This document shows positions 19,001 to 25,330 of a DNA stretch of 64,000 bases, piece after piece (within the stretch, counting starts at the first letter, position 1; each line of letters begins with the position of its first letter). Under the pieces are notes generated by a model. The model saw only the letters and a list, made by a program, of their open reading frames with translations, was not told the origin of the DNA and did not search any database. The stretch is from Sphaerochaeta associata (GTDB lineage Bacteria > Spirochaetota > Spirochaetia > Sphaerochaetales > Sphaerochaetaceae), in the NCBI RefSeq assembly GCF_022869165.1, contig NZ_CP094929.1, positions 1,922,001-1,986,000 on the forward strand, read 5' to 3'. The translations under genes were made by a program, and so were the position numbers.

Positions 19001-19163
19001 TTACATGCAGATTCCGACTTTCCATCTCTTTCTTGAATGCCGCATATACCTCGGCGGCTCCGCTTCCTATTCCGCACGTCCCCATCCCTACTGCGATGCT
19101 TGGATGGCTTGGGTACATGCTCTGCTGCCCTTCGTGTTGGAGTCTGTCCAATAGTCTGTTCAT
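16011..19163 (-). CDS. HydB-NfnB fusion: NuoF-like FMN/NADH subunit joined to a GltD-like FAD/NADPH module
   Basis: A 1050-residue fusion. Residues 1-115 form a thioredoxin-like [2Fe-2S] domain (GMGTCGIG, GCFGCC). About residues 150-500 are a NuoF/HydB core: the FMN/NADH glycine loop GRGGAGFSTG near 190, NADEGDPGAY, GEETALIASLEG, and the [4Fe-4S] motif CGTCTPCREG near 484. A linker with many Cys follows (ETLVGELCSNSCPL, ICHFHCQMRCRRDD), like the N-terminus of glutamate synthase small subunit. The last 400 residues are a GltD/NfnB flavoprotein: FAD site IIGAGPAGLSAAF near 671, and pyridine-nucleotide site LGGGNVAIDVA near 801 followed by AYRRGR, which favours NADPH. HydB proteins usually end in a 2[4Fe-4S] ferredoxin domain; here the NfnB-like module takes that place. 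The start at 19163 has AGGAGG and overlaps the previous stop as ATGA. Confidence 0.88.
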   Translation of the reverse strand: MNRLLDRLQHEGQQSMYPSHPSIAVGMGTCGIGSGAAEVYAAFKKEMESRNLHVSLRSVGCFGCCSEEPLVSLYLPAKPLVWLSKVEVADVPLILDSLAEGEYFKPKALCKITEWDHHLAFHPYGEGFEELMHWHEVPFFHAQKKLVLRDAGLIDPANIAEYVAVGGYRSLEKVIGGMSRSEVLAEVKDSKLRGRGGAGFSTGMKWELMAKEPGDSKFLLCNADEGDPGAYMNRNEMESDPHMLIEGMAIAGYATGAQEGIVYVRAEYPLAVDRLRVAIDQAYQMGLLGDDILGRRFSFNLSVVEGAGAFVCGEETALIASLEGKAGRARVKPPFPSQKGFLGRPTTINNLETWCNIPLIIGKGSAWFARIGNPASPGTKVFSLVGKVKNTGLVELPLGEKLTTLIYEAGGGSVNVNKKIKAVQSGGPSGGCIPARLFGSSIDYESLGALGAIMGSGGMVVMDSDNCMVDSARYFLEFTTKESCGTCTPCREGLSQALALVSGICEGEGKEEDLQTLKELGLHISDTALCGLGQSAMNPVLTTLNYFSEEYESHIKRHKCEAGTCETLVGELCSNSCPLTMRIPSYIALLKEDRLVEAFTSTLEDNPLPGTLGRICHFHCQMRCRRDDLDGPVHQGELHRYLADTLYKMGQEQDVYQGLLGRMPAQTNKRIAIIGAGPAGLSAAFYLRRLGHEVTIYDEHQKAGGVLRYGIPNYRLPKEVLEKELELYTTLGVRFALGKALGRDVQLPSLQADSDAVILALGSYHHANLDLAGSEGPGYLQGTEVLRLLSEGQQADVGRQVVILGGGNVAIDVARSLWRTGCNVTVAYRRGRDEMPANRSEIEEAFAEGITFVFDVAPSQVLRGADGRIRGLEVHQLQLGSYDLSGRRQRTESEKKSVLDCDTVIVAIGERVDTPLLTRLGLSVSKHGYLEATHYGYRTNLENVWAIGDVITGPSTAAQAMGQGKEVARIIDRTLMGIDRFDTLFTTFSYDNTVGKTLYEGKAINAVKLAPKDRHLSFAEVNRGYTGRQARMEAARCLRCDIKIQEVSNG

Positions 19164-19654
19164 GAGACCTCCTTGCCTTCGAGCAGCAACTGAAGCATTT
19201 GTGTAAGCTTCTGTTCCGTTACACGGGAATGGATGACTGAATCTATTGCAATAACCGGAGCCATGGCGCATTGACCGAAGCACGCCACGGTATGCACGGA
19301 GAACCGTACATCGTCAGTGGTAGCCGTCCCATCCTCATCCAGCTGCAGATCCAGTTGCTTGAGGACTTGAAGCAACAACGGTTTTGATCCGCGGGTGTGA
19401 CAGGCTGTCCCCCTGCATACAGTGATCACATGCTCACCTTGTGGTTTGAGATTGAAAAATGCATAGAAGGTGGCAACTGAATAGACTGTCGAGAGGGGTA
19501 CTTGAAGCGCCTTTGCAACCAGGACCAACTCTTCCTTGCTCAGATAGTTGTGATCGCTGGTACGCTGGACTGCTTCCAGAATGGACAATAGAGCTCCACG
19601 CTCGGTGCGGTGAGAGTCTACAATTGACTGGATCGCCGTGTGTCGATCGCTCAT
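19160..19654 (-). CDS. hydC: NuoE/HydC-like [2Fe-2S] subunit of the hydrogenase
   Basis: A 164-residue thioredoxin-fold protein, homologous to the 24-kDa subunit of complex I and to HndA/HydC. The four cluster cysteines lie in CRGTACH and ACFGQC. A helical N-terminal part precedes the fold (SKEELVLVAKALQVPLSTVYSVATF). It passes electrons between the FMN site of the next subunit and the rest of the complex. The start at 19654 follows AAGGAGG at ideal distance. It is the first gene of the three-gene operon, and both downstream junctions overlap, as expected for stoichiometric subunits. Confidence 0.9.
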   Translation of the reverse strand: MSDRHTAIQSIVDSHRTERGALLSILEAVQRTSDHNYLSKEELVLVAKALQVPLSTVYSVATFYAFFNLKPQGEHVITVCRGTACHTRGSKPLLLQVLKQLDLQLDEDGTATTDDVRFSVHTVACFGQCAMAPVIAIDSVIHSRVTEQKLTQMLQLLLEGKEVS

Positions 19655-19954
19655 GAGGACCTCCTTGGAAAAAAACAGGGACAGTGCACGAAAAACCTGC
19701 ATCTATACCTTTAAACATCCAATGAATGTTGTAATATATTCCTGAAGATCGTTGTTTCTATACTAAACCTGTAAAATGTATAAAGCAAGGTATCTATTTA
19801 GATTGCAATGGATAATTAATCGGTCTCCAATGTATTACTACAATTTTAATGTGATTACTTTCATATTATAGATACCCACGTTCTTCTTGGGCGCACTATT
19901 TGACCTAAGAGCGCTGCTTCCCTATCCTATAGTGCAACCAGAGGAGTTTTATCT
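19655..19954. other. AT-rich divergent region between hydC and yjbQ
   Basis: No gene fits here. For the hydrogenase operon I cannot point to a convincing -35/-10 pair. An inverted repeat AACAT-N7-ATGTT (19715-19731) lies 60-75 bases before hydC and could be a regulator site. The yjbQ promoter is given separately. Confidence 0.4.
19900..19928 (+). promoter_or_regulatory. Probable yjbQ promoter
   Basis: TTGACC and TATCCT are separated by 17 bases and end 26 bases before the ATG, leaving room for the AGAGGAG ribosome site. Confidence 0.5.
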
Positions 19955-20371
19955 ATGAAGAGTTTTCGTAAAGAGCTGTTTTTCAATCTGCCTTCACGCA
20001 GGGGTTTGGTGAACATAACCAACCTGGTGCAACAAGCCGTGACTGAAAGCGGTGTTCTAGAGGGATTGGTCTTGATAAACGCCATGAACATCACCGCAAG
20101 TGTCTTCATCAATGACGATGAGAGCGGTCTGCACCACGACTATGAAGTCTGGCTTGAGAAGTTGGCTCCGGAAAAACCGTACAGCCAATACAGGCACAAC
20201 GGATACGAGGACAATGCCGATGCACACCTCAAGCGCACCATCATGGGACGCGAAAGCGTAGTTGCCATAACCAAAGGATCACTTGATTTCGGTACCTGGG
20301 AGCAGATTTTCTATTATGAATTCGATGGAAAACGGACCAAGCATGTGCTGGTGAAGATCATCGGGGAGTGA
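19955..20371 (+). CDS. YjbQ/UPF0047 family protein
   Basis: A 138-residue member of the YjbQ family, small beta-barrel proteins that form trimers. The conserved segments are present: [32 protein letters not shown] with its acidic and His residues, [18 protein letters not shown], and [13 protein letters not shown]. Some members show weak thiamine-phosphate synthase activity; the physiological function is not settled. AGAGGAG stands before the ATG. It is probably a single gene, convergent with brnA. Confidence 0.88.
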   Translation: MKSFRKELFFNLPSRRGLVNITNLVQQAVTESGVLEGLVLINAMNITASVFINDDESGLHHDYEVWLEKLAPEKPYSQYRHNGYEDNADAHLKRTIMGRESVVAITKGSLDFGTWEQIFYYEFDGKRTKHVLVKIIGE

Positions 20372-20377
20372 GATGCA

Positions 20378-20668
20378 TCAAGGCTTGTCGTCTGTAGTGC
20401 CTGGCTTATGGGTTCCATAGTGCGGTTCTGCCTCTCTAAGCATGCTCTGCCGTAACACACGATTAAGGGTGGTTTGATATCCCTTGCCTTTTGATTTGAA
20501 ATGTTCCAGCACGTCAGCTTCGACATAGATGCTGATCTTCTTCTTTACAGGGCGATAATTTGCTGGATTTCGCAAGTGAGAAGGCTGCAGTTGGGCCAGT
20601 TGCTCATCGGTCATTTCTGCAATATCGGAGAAATCGATCTCACTCGCTTCTTCATCGTTGGTTTTCAT
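20378..20668 (-). CDS. brnA: BrnA-type antitoxin
   Basis: A 96-residue antitoxin. An acidic N-terminus (EEASEIDFSDIAEMTDEQ) is followed by the BrnA core KKKISIYVEADVLEHFKSKG and KGYQTTLNRVLRQSM, a ribbon-helix-helix DNA-binding fold in which GKGYQT is a family hallmark. In intact systems BrnA neutralises the BrnT RNase and represses the operon. Here the upstream toxin reading frame is broken, and it also runs into brnA without a stop codon. I start brnA at MKTNDEEA (20668); a start at 20800 would include the tail of the toxin. The ribosome site is weak (AAAAGG 13 bases upstream). The antitoxin itself looks intact. Confidence 0.8.
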   Translation of the reverse strand: MKTNDEEASEIDFSDIAEMTDEQLAQLQPSHLRNPANYRPVKKKISIYVEADVLEHFKSKGKGYQTTLNRVLRQSMLREAEPHYGTHKPGTTDDKP

Positions 20669-20926
20669 ACACACACTCAGCCTTTTTCTCCCTGGAGAGG
20701 CCTCCCTTGCTGAAATAATCCTGATATTACCATTTCTATCAGTATATACTATCAATATAAGCAAGTAATTGCCATGATGTCTGATGCACTGATAGCGCAT
20801 TTCTTCAAGTGAGGAGTGCTCCCAATCAGTCTATTCAAGTAATCGAGGATCTTCAAACACATCAAGTATTTTATCAAACGCAAAGCCATGTTTCTTTTTG
20901 AGGTCCCAACGTCGTATCTTTCGCAC
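20669..20926 (-). pseudogene. brnT: brnT toxin, inactivated (internal amber stop, shortened N-terminus, no own stop)
   Basis: From a GTG at 20926, behind GAAGGTG, one frame gives a recognisable BrnT: RRWDLKKKHGFAFDK, VFEDPRLLE, then TAG at 20831-20833, then TDWEHSSLEEMRYQ and LIVYTDRNGNIRIISARE. All main BrnT landmarks occur in order (W-D, KHG, VF-DP, EHS-EE-R, VYT, RIISAR). Three defects are visible: the TAG at codon 32, loss of about six residues between WD and KKHG, and absence of a stop before brnA, so the frame continues into the antitoxin. The toxin should therefore be dead unless the amber codon is read through. Confidence 0.78.
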
Positions 20927-21102
20927 TTGACAGCACCTTCAGAAAACCGGTTGTCGTGGACAATACTGTACAAATCAGGGAGATCATGCATATTTCTGTG
21001 AATTTCAACCACGATCTGGTCGACGGTGCCCCCGCAGCACGATTTCTCAACACGTTCAGAGACTATGTGGAAAAGTCTCCCGGGAGAATCATGAGCCGGT
21101 AG
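20902..21102 (+). pseudogene. 3' remnant of a 2-oxoacid dehydrogenase E2-type acyltransferase
   Basis: The frame is open from 20902 to the TAG at 21100-21102, with no good start. It reads FRKPVVVDNTVQIREIMH, then ISVNFNHDLVDGAPAARF and LNTFRDYVEKS. This is the C-terminal end of the E2/CAT-like catalytic fold; H-D-L-V-D-G-A-P-A-A-R-F matches the HxxxDG catalytic motif. Everything before it is missing. The left end of the remnant overlaps the start of the dead brnT gene on the other strand. The simplest reading is that insertion or deletion joined the toxin-antitoxin module to the end of this gene. Its own 3' end overlaps the GNAT gene by 14 bases. Confidence 0.65.
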
Positions 21103-21577
21103 CGTAAAACACCATGCTCACGATATCCTCAAAACTGCCGTCATCCATTGCAAACCCTCCCCTGATCGTCCCCAATCGCTCAAAACCAAGTCTTTCATAC
21201 AGGGCCAGAGCCCGGGTATTGGAGGCGACGACGGCGTTGAATTGAAGGATTCTGAAGCCGAGGCTGGAAAGCTGCTTCAGCGAGTCCTCAACCAAGGCCT
21301 TTCCGATGCCTTTGCCCTGCATGCTTTTCTTCACCGCATACGATGCATTGGCAATATGGCCGACTCTGCCGACGTTGTTCGGGTGCAGAATATACAATCC
21401 CGCAAGCTTGCCTTCTTCCAAGGCAACCGCTGTATAGCTTTGGCCGGCAAAGAATACAGACGAGTTCAGGTTGCTGAGCTTCTCATTCTGAGGAAAAGCG
21501 TTGCCCTCCTCGACCACTTCATTCCATATTTCGGTCATCGCCGGGATATCCAGCTCGGTATACGCTCTGATTGTCAT
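21089..21577 (-). CDS. GNAT family N-acetyltransferase
   Basis: A 162-residue Gcn5-related acetyltransferase. The acetyl-CoA loop (motif A) reads YAVKKSMQGKGIGKALVEDSL at about residues 80-100, and the C-terminal part ARALYERLGFERLG-type segment (NTRALALYERLGFERLG) is typical. The acceptor substrate is unknown. MTIRAYTELDIPAMTEIW is a normal family N-terminus, so I start at 21577, although no clear ribosome site is present. The frame extends to 21844 only as antisense to the divergent tsaC gene. It overlaps the acyltransferase remnant at its 3' end. Confidence 0.85.
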   Translation of the reverse strand: MTIRAYTELDIPAMTEIWNEVVEEGNAFPQNEKLSNLNSSVFFAGQSYTAVALEEGKLAGLYILHPNNVGRVGHIANASYAVKKSMQGKGIGKALVEDSLKQLSSLGFRILQFNAVVASNTRALALYERLGFERLGTIRGGFAMDDGSFEDIVSMVFYATGS

Positions 21578-21652
21578 ACCAGGAGTGTACCACAAACCGG
21601 CTTGCCTTGCCTTCGGTCTTTGCGGTACTCTTGCAAGGCGAGGAAAGTGAGA

Positions 21653-22969
21653 ATGCATAATCAGAATACCATCTTTGTAACACCCAAACTGCTGGCACAG
21701 CAAAGCAATGCCCTTGCATCGTTGACGAAGCTGGCACAGCAGTGCAATGTTGCTCTCGCCTACCCAAACGACGCCCGGGACGAGGCCCGGCTCTTGTGCA
21801 AAGCTCACCCGTTTCTCTCTTCCTGCCTGCAGGCGACCGAACAAGCCCTTTTTGAAAGCGTTGCAGACAAAACAGGGACATTTTTACTTGATGAAGGGAT
21901 TAATCTCTCCTTCTATTGTCCCCTTGAACTTGCCACGTCCTCGGTCATCACCCTGTTCTTTCATACACTGTCCGATGCCATCGCTTACATCCAAGCGTTC
22001 CCAAAGCCCGGCGAGCAGCTGCCCAAGCTTATCGATGCATATGCTGCGTTGCTTGCACAAGGCAAGTTGGTCGCCTTCCCCACCGAGACCGTCTACGGCC
22101 TTGGCGCCGATGCCTTGAATGAGGAAGCGGTGCAAAGTATTTTTGCAGCGAAGCAGCGCCCCTTCTTCGATCCCTTGATCGTACATATCGCCGGCTTGGA
22201 TCAACTTGAAGGCTTGGTGGTCGATCTCGATCCAAGAGCAAAGCTGCTCATGGATCGCTTCTGGCCCGGTCCCTTGACCCTGATTTTAAAAAAGCACCCC
22301 TCGGTGCCTGCAATCGTAACGGCCAACAGCCAAACGGTCGCCATCCGCATGCCTTCCAATCCATTGGCACTGAACCTGATCAAGGCCAGCGGAAAAGCCA
22401 TCGCAGCTCCCAGTGCAAACCGCTTCGGCTACACCAGTCCCACTACCGCTTTACATGTAAAGGAGCAACTGGGAGAGCGTATCGATGCAATACTGGATGG
22501 AGGTGCCTGTACGGTTGGGATTGAGTCTACCGTGCTGTCGCTGTGCACCGAAGTCCCCACCATTCTTCGACCGGGAAAAATTGGGCTGAAGGAGCTCGAG
22601 CCTCTGCTTGGCGAGGTGAAGGTATCCAAACAGGTCGGACCTACCGATACGAATCTGGAGAGCCCGGGCTTATTGGAAAGCCACTATGCCCCCGCCACCC
22701 CGCTCTACTTGGTTGACGATGTCACCCTCTATAAAGACCAAAGCGATGTCGGAGTACTGCTGTTTGAAAAACAGCGTGTCCCGTTCAAGGGACCGGTGGT
22801 GTATGTAAGTGAGAAAGAGGATGCGGAAGAGGCGGCAAGCCGTCTGTACTGGGCGATTCGCCACCTCGATTCCATGAACCTACGCTGCATGGTAGGAAGC
22901 CTTCTCCCTGAAGAAGGAATCGGGGTTGCAATCAACAACCGCCTCCGCAAAGCTTCGGCAAAACATTGA
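21653..22969 (+). CDS. L-threonylcarbamoyladenylate synthase (TsaC/Sua5) with extra N-terminal domain
   Basis: A 438-residue protein. The YrdC/Sua5 domain starts near residue 130 with LLAQGKLVAFPTETVYGLGA, followed by FWPGPLTLILKK, AIRMPSNPLAL, AAPSANRFGYTSPT and GIESTV. It makes threonylcarbamoyl-AMP for the t6A37 modification of ANN-decoding tRNAs. A C-terminal Sua5-type domain follows (GLLESHYAPATPLYLVDD to the end). Unusually, about 120 residues precede the YrdC domain (HNQNTIFVTPKLLAQQ to FPKPGEQLPK). They are in the same codon style but I do not recognise them. The ATG at 21653 has GAGG nine bases upstream. A longer open frame to 21242 is antisense to the GNAT gene and was not used. Confidence 0.85.
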   Translation: MHNQNTIFVTPKLLAQQSNALASLTKLAQQCNVALAYPNDARDEARLLCKAHPFLSSCLQATEQALFESVADKTGTFLLDEGINLSFYCPLELATSSVITLFFHTLSDAIAYIQAFPKPGEQLPKLIDAYAALLAQGKLVAFPTETVYGLGADALNEEAVQSIFAAKQRPFFDPLIVHIAGLDQLEGLVVDLDPRAKLLMDRFWPGPLTLILKKHPSVPAIVTANSQTVAIRMPSNPLALNLIKASGKAIAAPSANRFGYTSPTTALHVKEQLGERIDAILDGGACTVGIESTVLSLCTEVPTILRPGKIGLKELEPLLGEVKVSKQVGPTDTNLESPGLLESHYAPATPLYLVDDVTLYKDQSDVGVLLFEKQRVPFKGPVVYVSEKEDAEEAASRLYWAIRHLDSMNLRCMVGSLLPEEGIGVAINNRLRKASAKH

Positions 22970-22971
22970 GA

Positions 22972-23451
22972 TCAGCGGTTCAACACCTCTGCAAAGGCTT
23001 TGATGGCATCCTCTCTGATGTTATGCACATCCTCGTCGCCCTTGCTCATCATCTTGATGATTTTCCTGGCCAGCCAACCCATTTTGGAAAAGAGAAACTC
23101 TCCGCCGAAGTAATCCATCACCAAGGCCTTTTCACGCAGTGCCTGGCTGTAGTTCTGCTCAAGTTGCTTGACCGCCCCATCGCCCTCTTCCATCATGCAC
23201 AGAAACAAACCAAGTCTCTTGGAAAGCAGAGCCTGTTCATTGGCTGAACAGAACCTTCTGAGCCTCCCGTTGGCCCTTCCAGCATACACCGCACCACCAA
23301 GGACAACCGTATCATAGGCATCCAGGTCTGCTTTTGACTGCTGTGCAAGATTTTGAAGTACTGCGCCATCCTGCAGGTGCTTCTGCAACAATGTAGCACA
23401 GGTTTCTGTCGTTCCATACTTTGTTGCGTAGATAATGAGTGTTTTAGCCAT
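22972..23451 (-). CDS. Flavodoxin-domain protein (HemG/flavodoxin type)
   Basis: A 159-residue flavodoxin-like protein. The FMN phosphate loop is IIYATKYGTTETCA at residues 6-19, and VVLGGAVYAGRANGRLRRF lies near residue 50. These features resemble menaquinone-dependent protoporphyrinogen oxidase HemG and related flavodoxin-like proteins; no haem genes are nearby, so the role is open. GGAGGAAGTG precedes the ATG at 23451. It is convergent with tsaC, the two stops being two bases apart. Confidence 0.8.
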   Translation of the reverse strand: MAKTLIIYATKYGTTETCATLLQKHLQDGAVLQNLAQQSKADLDAYDTVVLGGAVYAGRANGRLRRFCSANEQALLSKRLGLFLCMMEEGDGAVKQLEQNYSQALREKALVMDYFGGEFLFSKMGWLARKIIKMMSKGDEDVHNIREDAIKAFAEVLNR

Positions 23452-23523
23452 CACTTCCTCCACAAGCAGCATCATAGCACGCAGATTCAGCCAACAAAAG
23501 GTCGGGCATGCAAATAAAAATGA

Positions 23524-23545
23524 GGAGAACGGCTGCCCGTTCTCC
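23524..23545 (-). terminator. Terminator after the two-component/small-protein operon
   Basis: A perfect 9-bp stem, GGAGAACGG with CCGTTCTCC, has a 4-base loop. On the minus strand TCATTTTTATTT follows. It lies 24 bases past the stop at 23569. Confidence 0.78.
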
Positions 23546-23568
23546 CCCATCGTGCAATACGGTAGTGA

Positions 23569-23910
23569 CTACCACCTGCCGCCCTTGCTTCTTCCACCCT
23601 GGCGCATCTGACCACCAAGCTGATCGGTACGGTTTGCAGTCTGCCTTGCAGCAGCTTCTGCTCTGCGCTCTTCTACAAGCGCCTTGAGCTCTTCAGGAAT
23701 CTCACCATCTTCGAGGATGCAATCCTGAAGCATCTGTCTCTGCTGTACCGCCTGTTGTGCCATCTGGGCGGGACGAGCCTGAAATGCCATCTGTGCGGGG
23801 CGGGTCTGTACGGCTGTACCCCTGCCACCTCTTTGCATCGGAGCTGCAAATGCGATTGCTGCGACTACCACAAGAAGGATTGATACCATAAGAATTCGTT
23901 TCTTGTTCAT
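23569..23910 (-). CDS. Small secreted Gln/Arg-rich protein (function unknown)
   Basis: A 113-residue protein with a clear signal peptide (MNKKRILMVSILLVVVAAIAFA), so it is exported. The mature part is rich in Q, R, G and A and contains a nine-residue tandem repeat with core RPAQMA. A charged helix follows (EIPEELKALVEERRAEAAAR), and the tail is G/R-rich. It has one Cys. Downstream of a sensor kinase and response regulator in one transcript, it could be a Spy/CpxP-like periplasmic feedback protein, but there is no sequence match I can claim. GGAGGTCAACA precedes the ATG, and the terminator at 23524 closes the operon. Confidence 0.7.
   Translation of the reverse strand: MNKKRILMVSILLVVVAAIAFAAPMQRGGRGTAVQTRPAQMAFQARPAQMAQQAVQQRQMLQDCILEDGEIPEELKALVEERRAEAAARQTANRTDQLGGQMRQGGRSKGGRW
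23759..23812. repeat. Two-copy 27-base tandem repeat inside the small secreted-protein gene
   Basis: Units start at 23759 and 23786; both open with GCCATCTG and encode nine residues with core RPAQMA. The copies differ at a few positions, so the duplication is not very recent. Confidence 0.7.
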
Positions 23911-23994
23911 TGTTGACCTCCAGTCAATTTGTTTGTTGTTCTTGACTCTATGGTCGCATCCCAATATTCAGTCTGTTTCAACGATGGGTAAAGA

Positions 23995-25329
23995 TTAGGT
24001 AAAGCGAAGAGTGAATGTGGTTGTTGTATTGCTTTCTACTTCGATCGTCCACCGATGTGCCTGGACGATGGCTTTCACAATCGAGAGTCCCAGACCCGAA
24101 CCCTGACTGCTACGGCCGGCCTCGCCTCTGCTGAGACGATCGAAAAGACGAGGTAGATAGGATTCTTCTATGGTTCCTTCATTCTCTATGGTCAAGCTTT
24201 CAGCACTTTTCTCTGCATTACTGGTGAAACGTACCTGTACGATACTATGCTCAAGACCGTACTTGATGGCATTGCTCATCAAATTCTCCATGGCACGGGT
24301 GAACAATTGCTGGTCCGCATCGAGCAGGGCGTCGTCCGAAGGAAGTTGTATATGCATATCACGCTTGGCTGCCTCTGCCTCAAACCGCTGTACGAACGTG
24401 TGCAAAAAAGGCTTCAAATGGATCATGCTCGTATGTACCACCAGATCAGGCGATTCCAGCTTGGTAAGCAAGGCCAGGCTGTCTATCAAGGACTCAAGGC
24501 GCACCGTCTCCTGCTGAAGAAGAACCAACCTCTCCTCATTGAAGGGCAGGACATTGTCCCCTACCGCCTCCAGCTGGCCCTTGAGTACAGAAACCGGGGT
24601 TCTGAGGTCGTGGGCAATATCCTCGGCCCACTGTCTACGCAGTTTTTCTTCACCCTTCAAGGTTTCCTGCAACGTCCTGGCTGCATTTGCAATTATGTCA
24701 AACTCCACGACGTGCTTGCTCTCTACAGCTACAGTTCGCTCGCCGCCTGCCATCCGGTCCAAAGCCTGGGCAAGATTCCGACTCTGCTTTTTCAACGGTT
24801 TGAGAAACAAGAAAGCCAGCAGCGTCGAAACTATCAGTGCAATCAACAACGCCCGGATGAGTATGCGCTTGGCCGCTGCCAGCAAGGAAGCGTTGCCTTC
24901 CATTTCAGAGAAAGTCGGCAGATTGACTGCGTAACGATAGAGAAGTTCGCCCGAACCGGATTTCACTTCCAGCCAAGTCAGATTCTCGACCAAGCCGAAT
25001 TGGAGTCCCCTGCCCCTGCCCGCTCCTCGTTCAGCCTTGCGGTAAGAGTAGAGCAGCTGACCGAGGCTGTCGGTAACATAGAGATAGGTGGGTGCATACG
25101 GCAAGGAACCGAAGAGCGTCGAGGCGGTGTCCGCGGTAACAGGCTGTTGTGCATCAAGCAGTTGGGCGACGATGTAGGCATTCAACGATGCCTCCTCCTT
25201 TGCATGCCAGGAGGCTTGGGCTGCATCGAGTCCAAAGGAGAGGAAAAACGATAGGACCAAGGCGAAAATCAAGAGGCTCAAGATGACCAGAGCCAGATTC
25301 AACGCCGCAAGGGAGAAAGGCTTTCGCAT
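23995..25329 (-). CDS. Sensor histidine kinase (EnvZ/BaeS class)
   Basis: A 444-residue membrane kinase. Helix 1 lies near residues 5-30, a periplasmic sensor of about 130 residues follows, and helix 2 (ILIRALLIALIVSTLLAFLFL) is near 157-177. Then come a HAMP linker, the H-box AEDIAHDLRTPVS with the phospho-accepting His, the N-box ENLMSNAIKYG and the G-box GSGLGLSIVKAIV. It autophosphorylates and passes the phosphate to the response regulator encoded just upstream. The start at 25329 has AAGGAG nine bases upstream, and the regulator stop ends one base before it. The signal is unknown. Confidence 0.88.
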   Translation of the reverse strand: MRKPFSLAALNLALVILSLLIFALVLSFFLSFGLDAAQASWHAKEEASLNAYIVAQLLDAQQPVTADTASTLFGSLPYAPTYLYVTDSLGQLLYSYRKAERGAGRGRGLQFGLVENLTWLEVKSGSGELLYRYAVNLPTFSEMEGNASLLAAAKRILIRALLIALIVSTLLAFLFLKPLKKQSRNLAQALDRMAGGERTVAVESKHVVEFDIIANAARTLQETLKGEEKLRRQWAEDIAHDLRTPVSVLKGQLEAVGDNVLPFNEERLVLLQQETVRLESLIDSLALLTKLESPDLVVHTSMIHLKPFLHTFVQRFEAEAAKRDMHIQLPSDDALLDADQQLFTRAMENLMSNAIKYGLEHSIVQVRFTSNAEKSAESLTIENEGTIEESYLPRLFDRLSRGEAGRSSQGSGLGLSIVKAIVQAHRWTIEVESNTTTTFTLRFT

Positions 25330-25330
25330 C

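Noticed and set aside
20378-20800. A designed BrnT-BrnA fusion protein starting at 20800
   Set aside because: The start would fall in the middle of the BrnT fold and has no ribosome site; decay of the toxin gene explains the open junction better, although readthrough cannot be excluded.
21242-21652. The 5' extension of the tsaC frame
   Set aside because: It is antisense to the GNAT gene, and a ribosome site with ATG at 21653 gives a sensible start.
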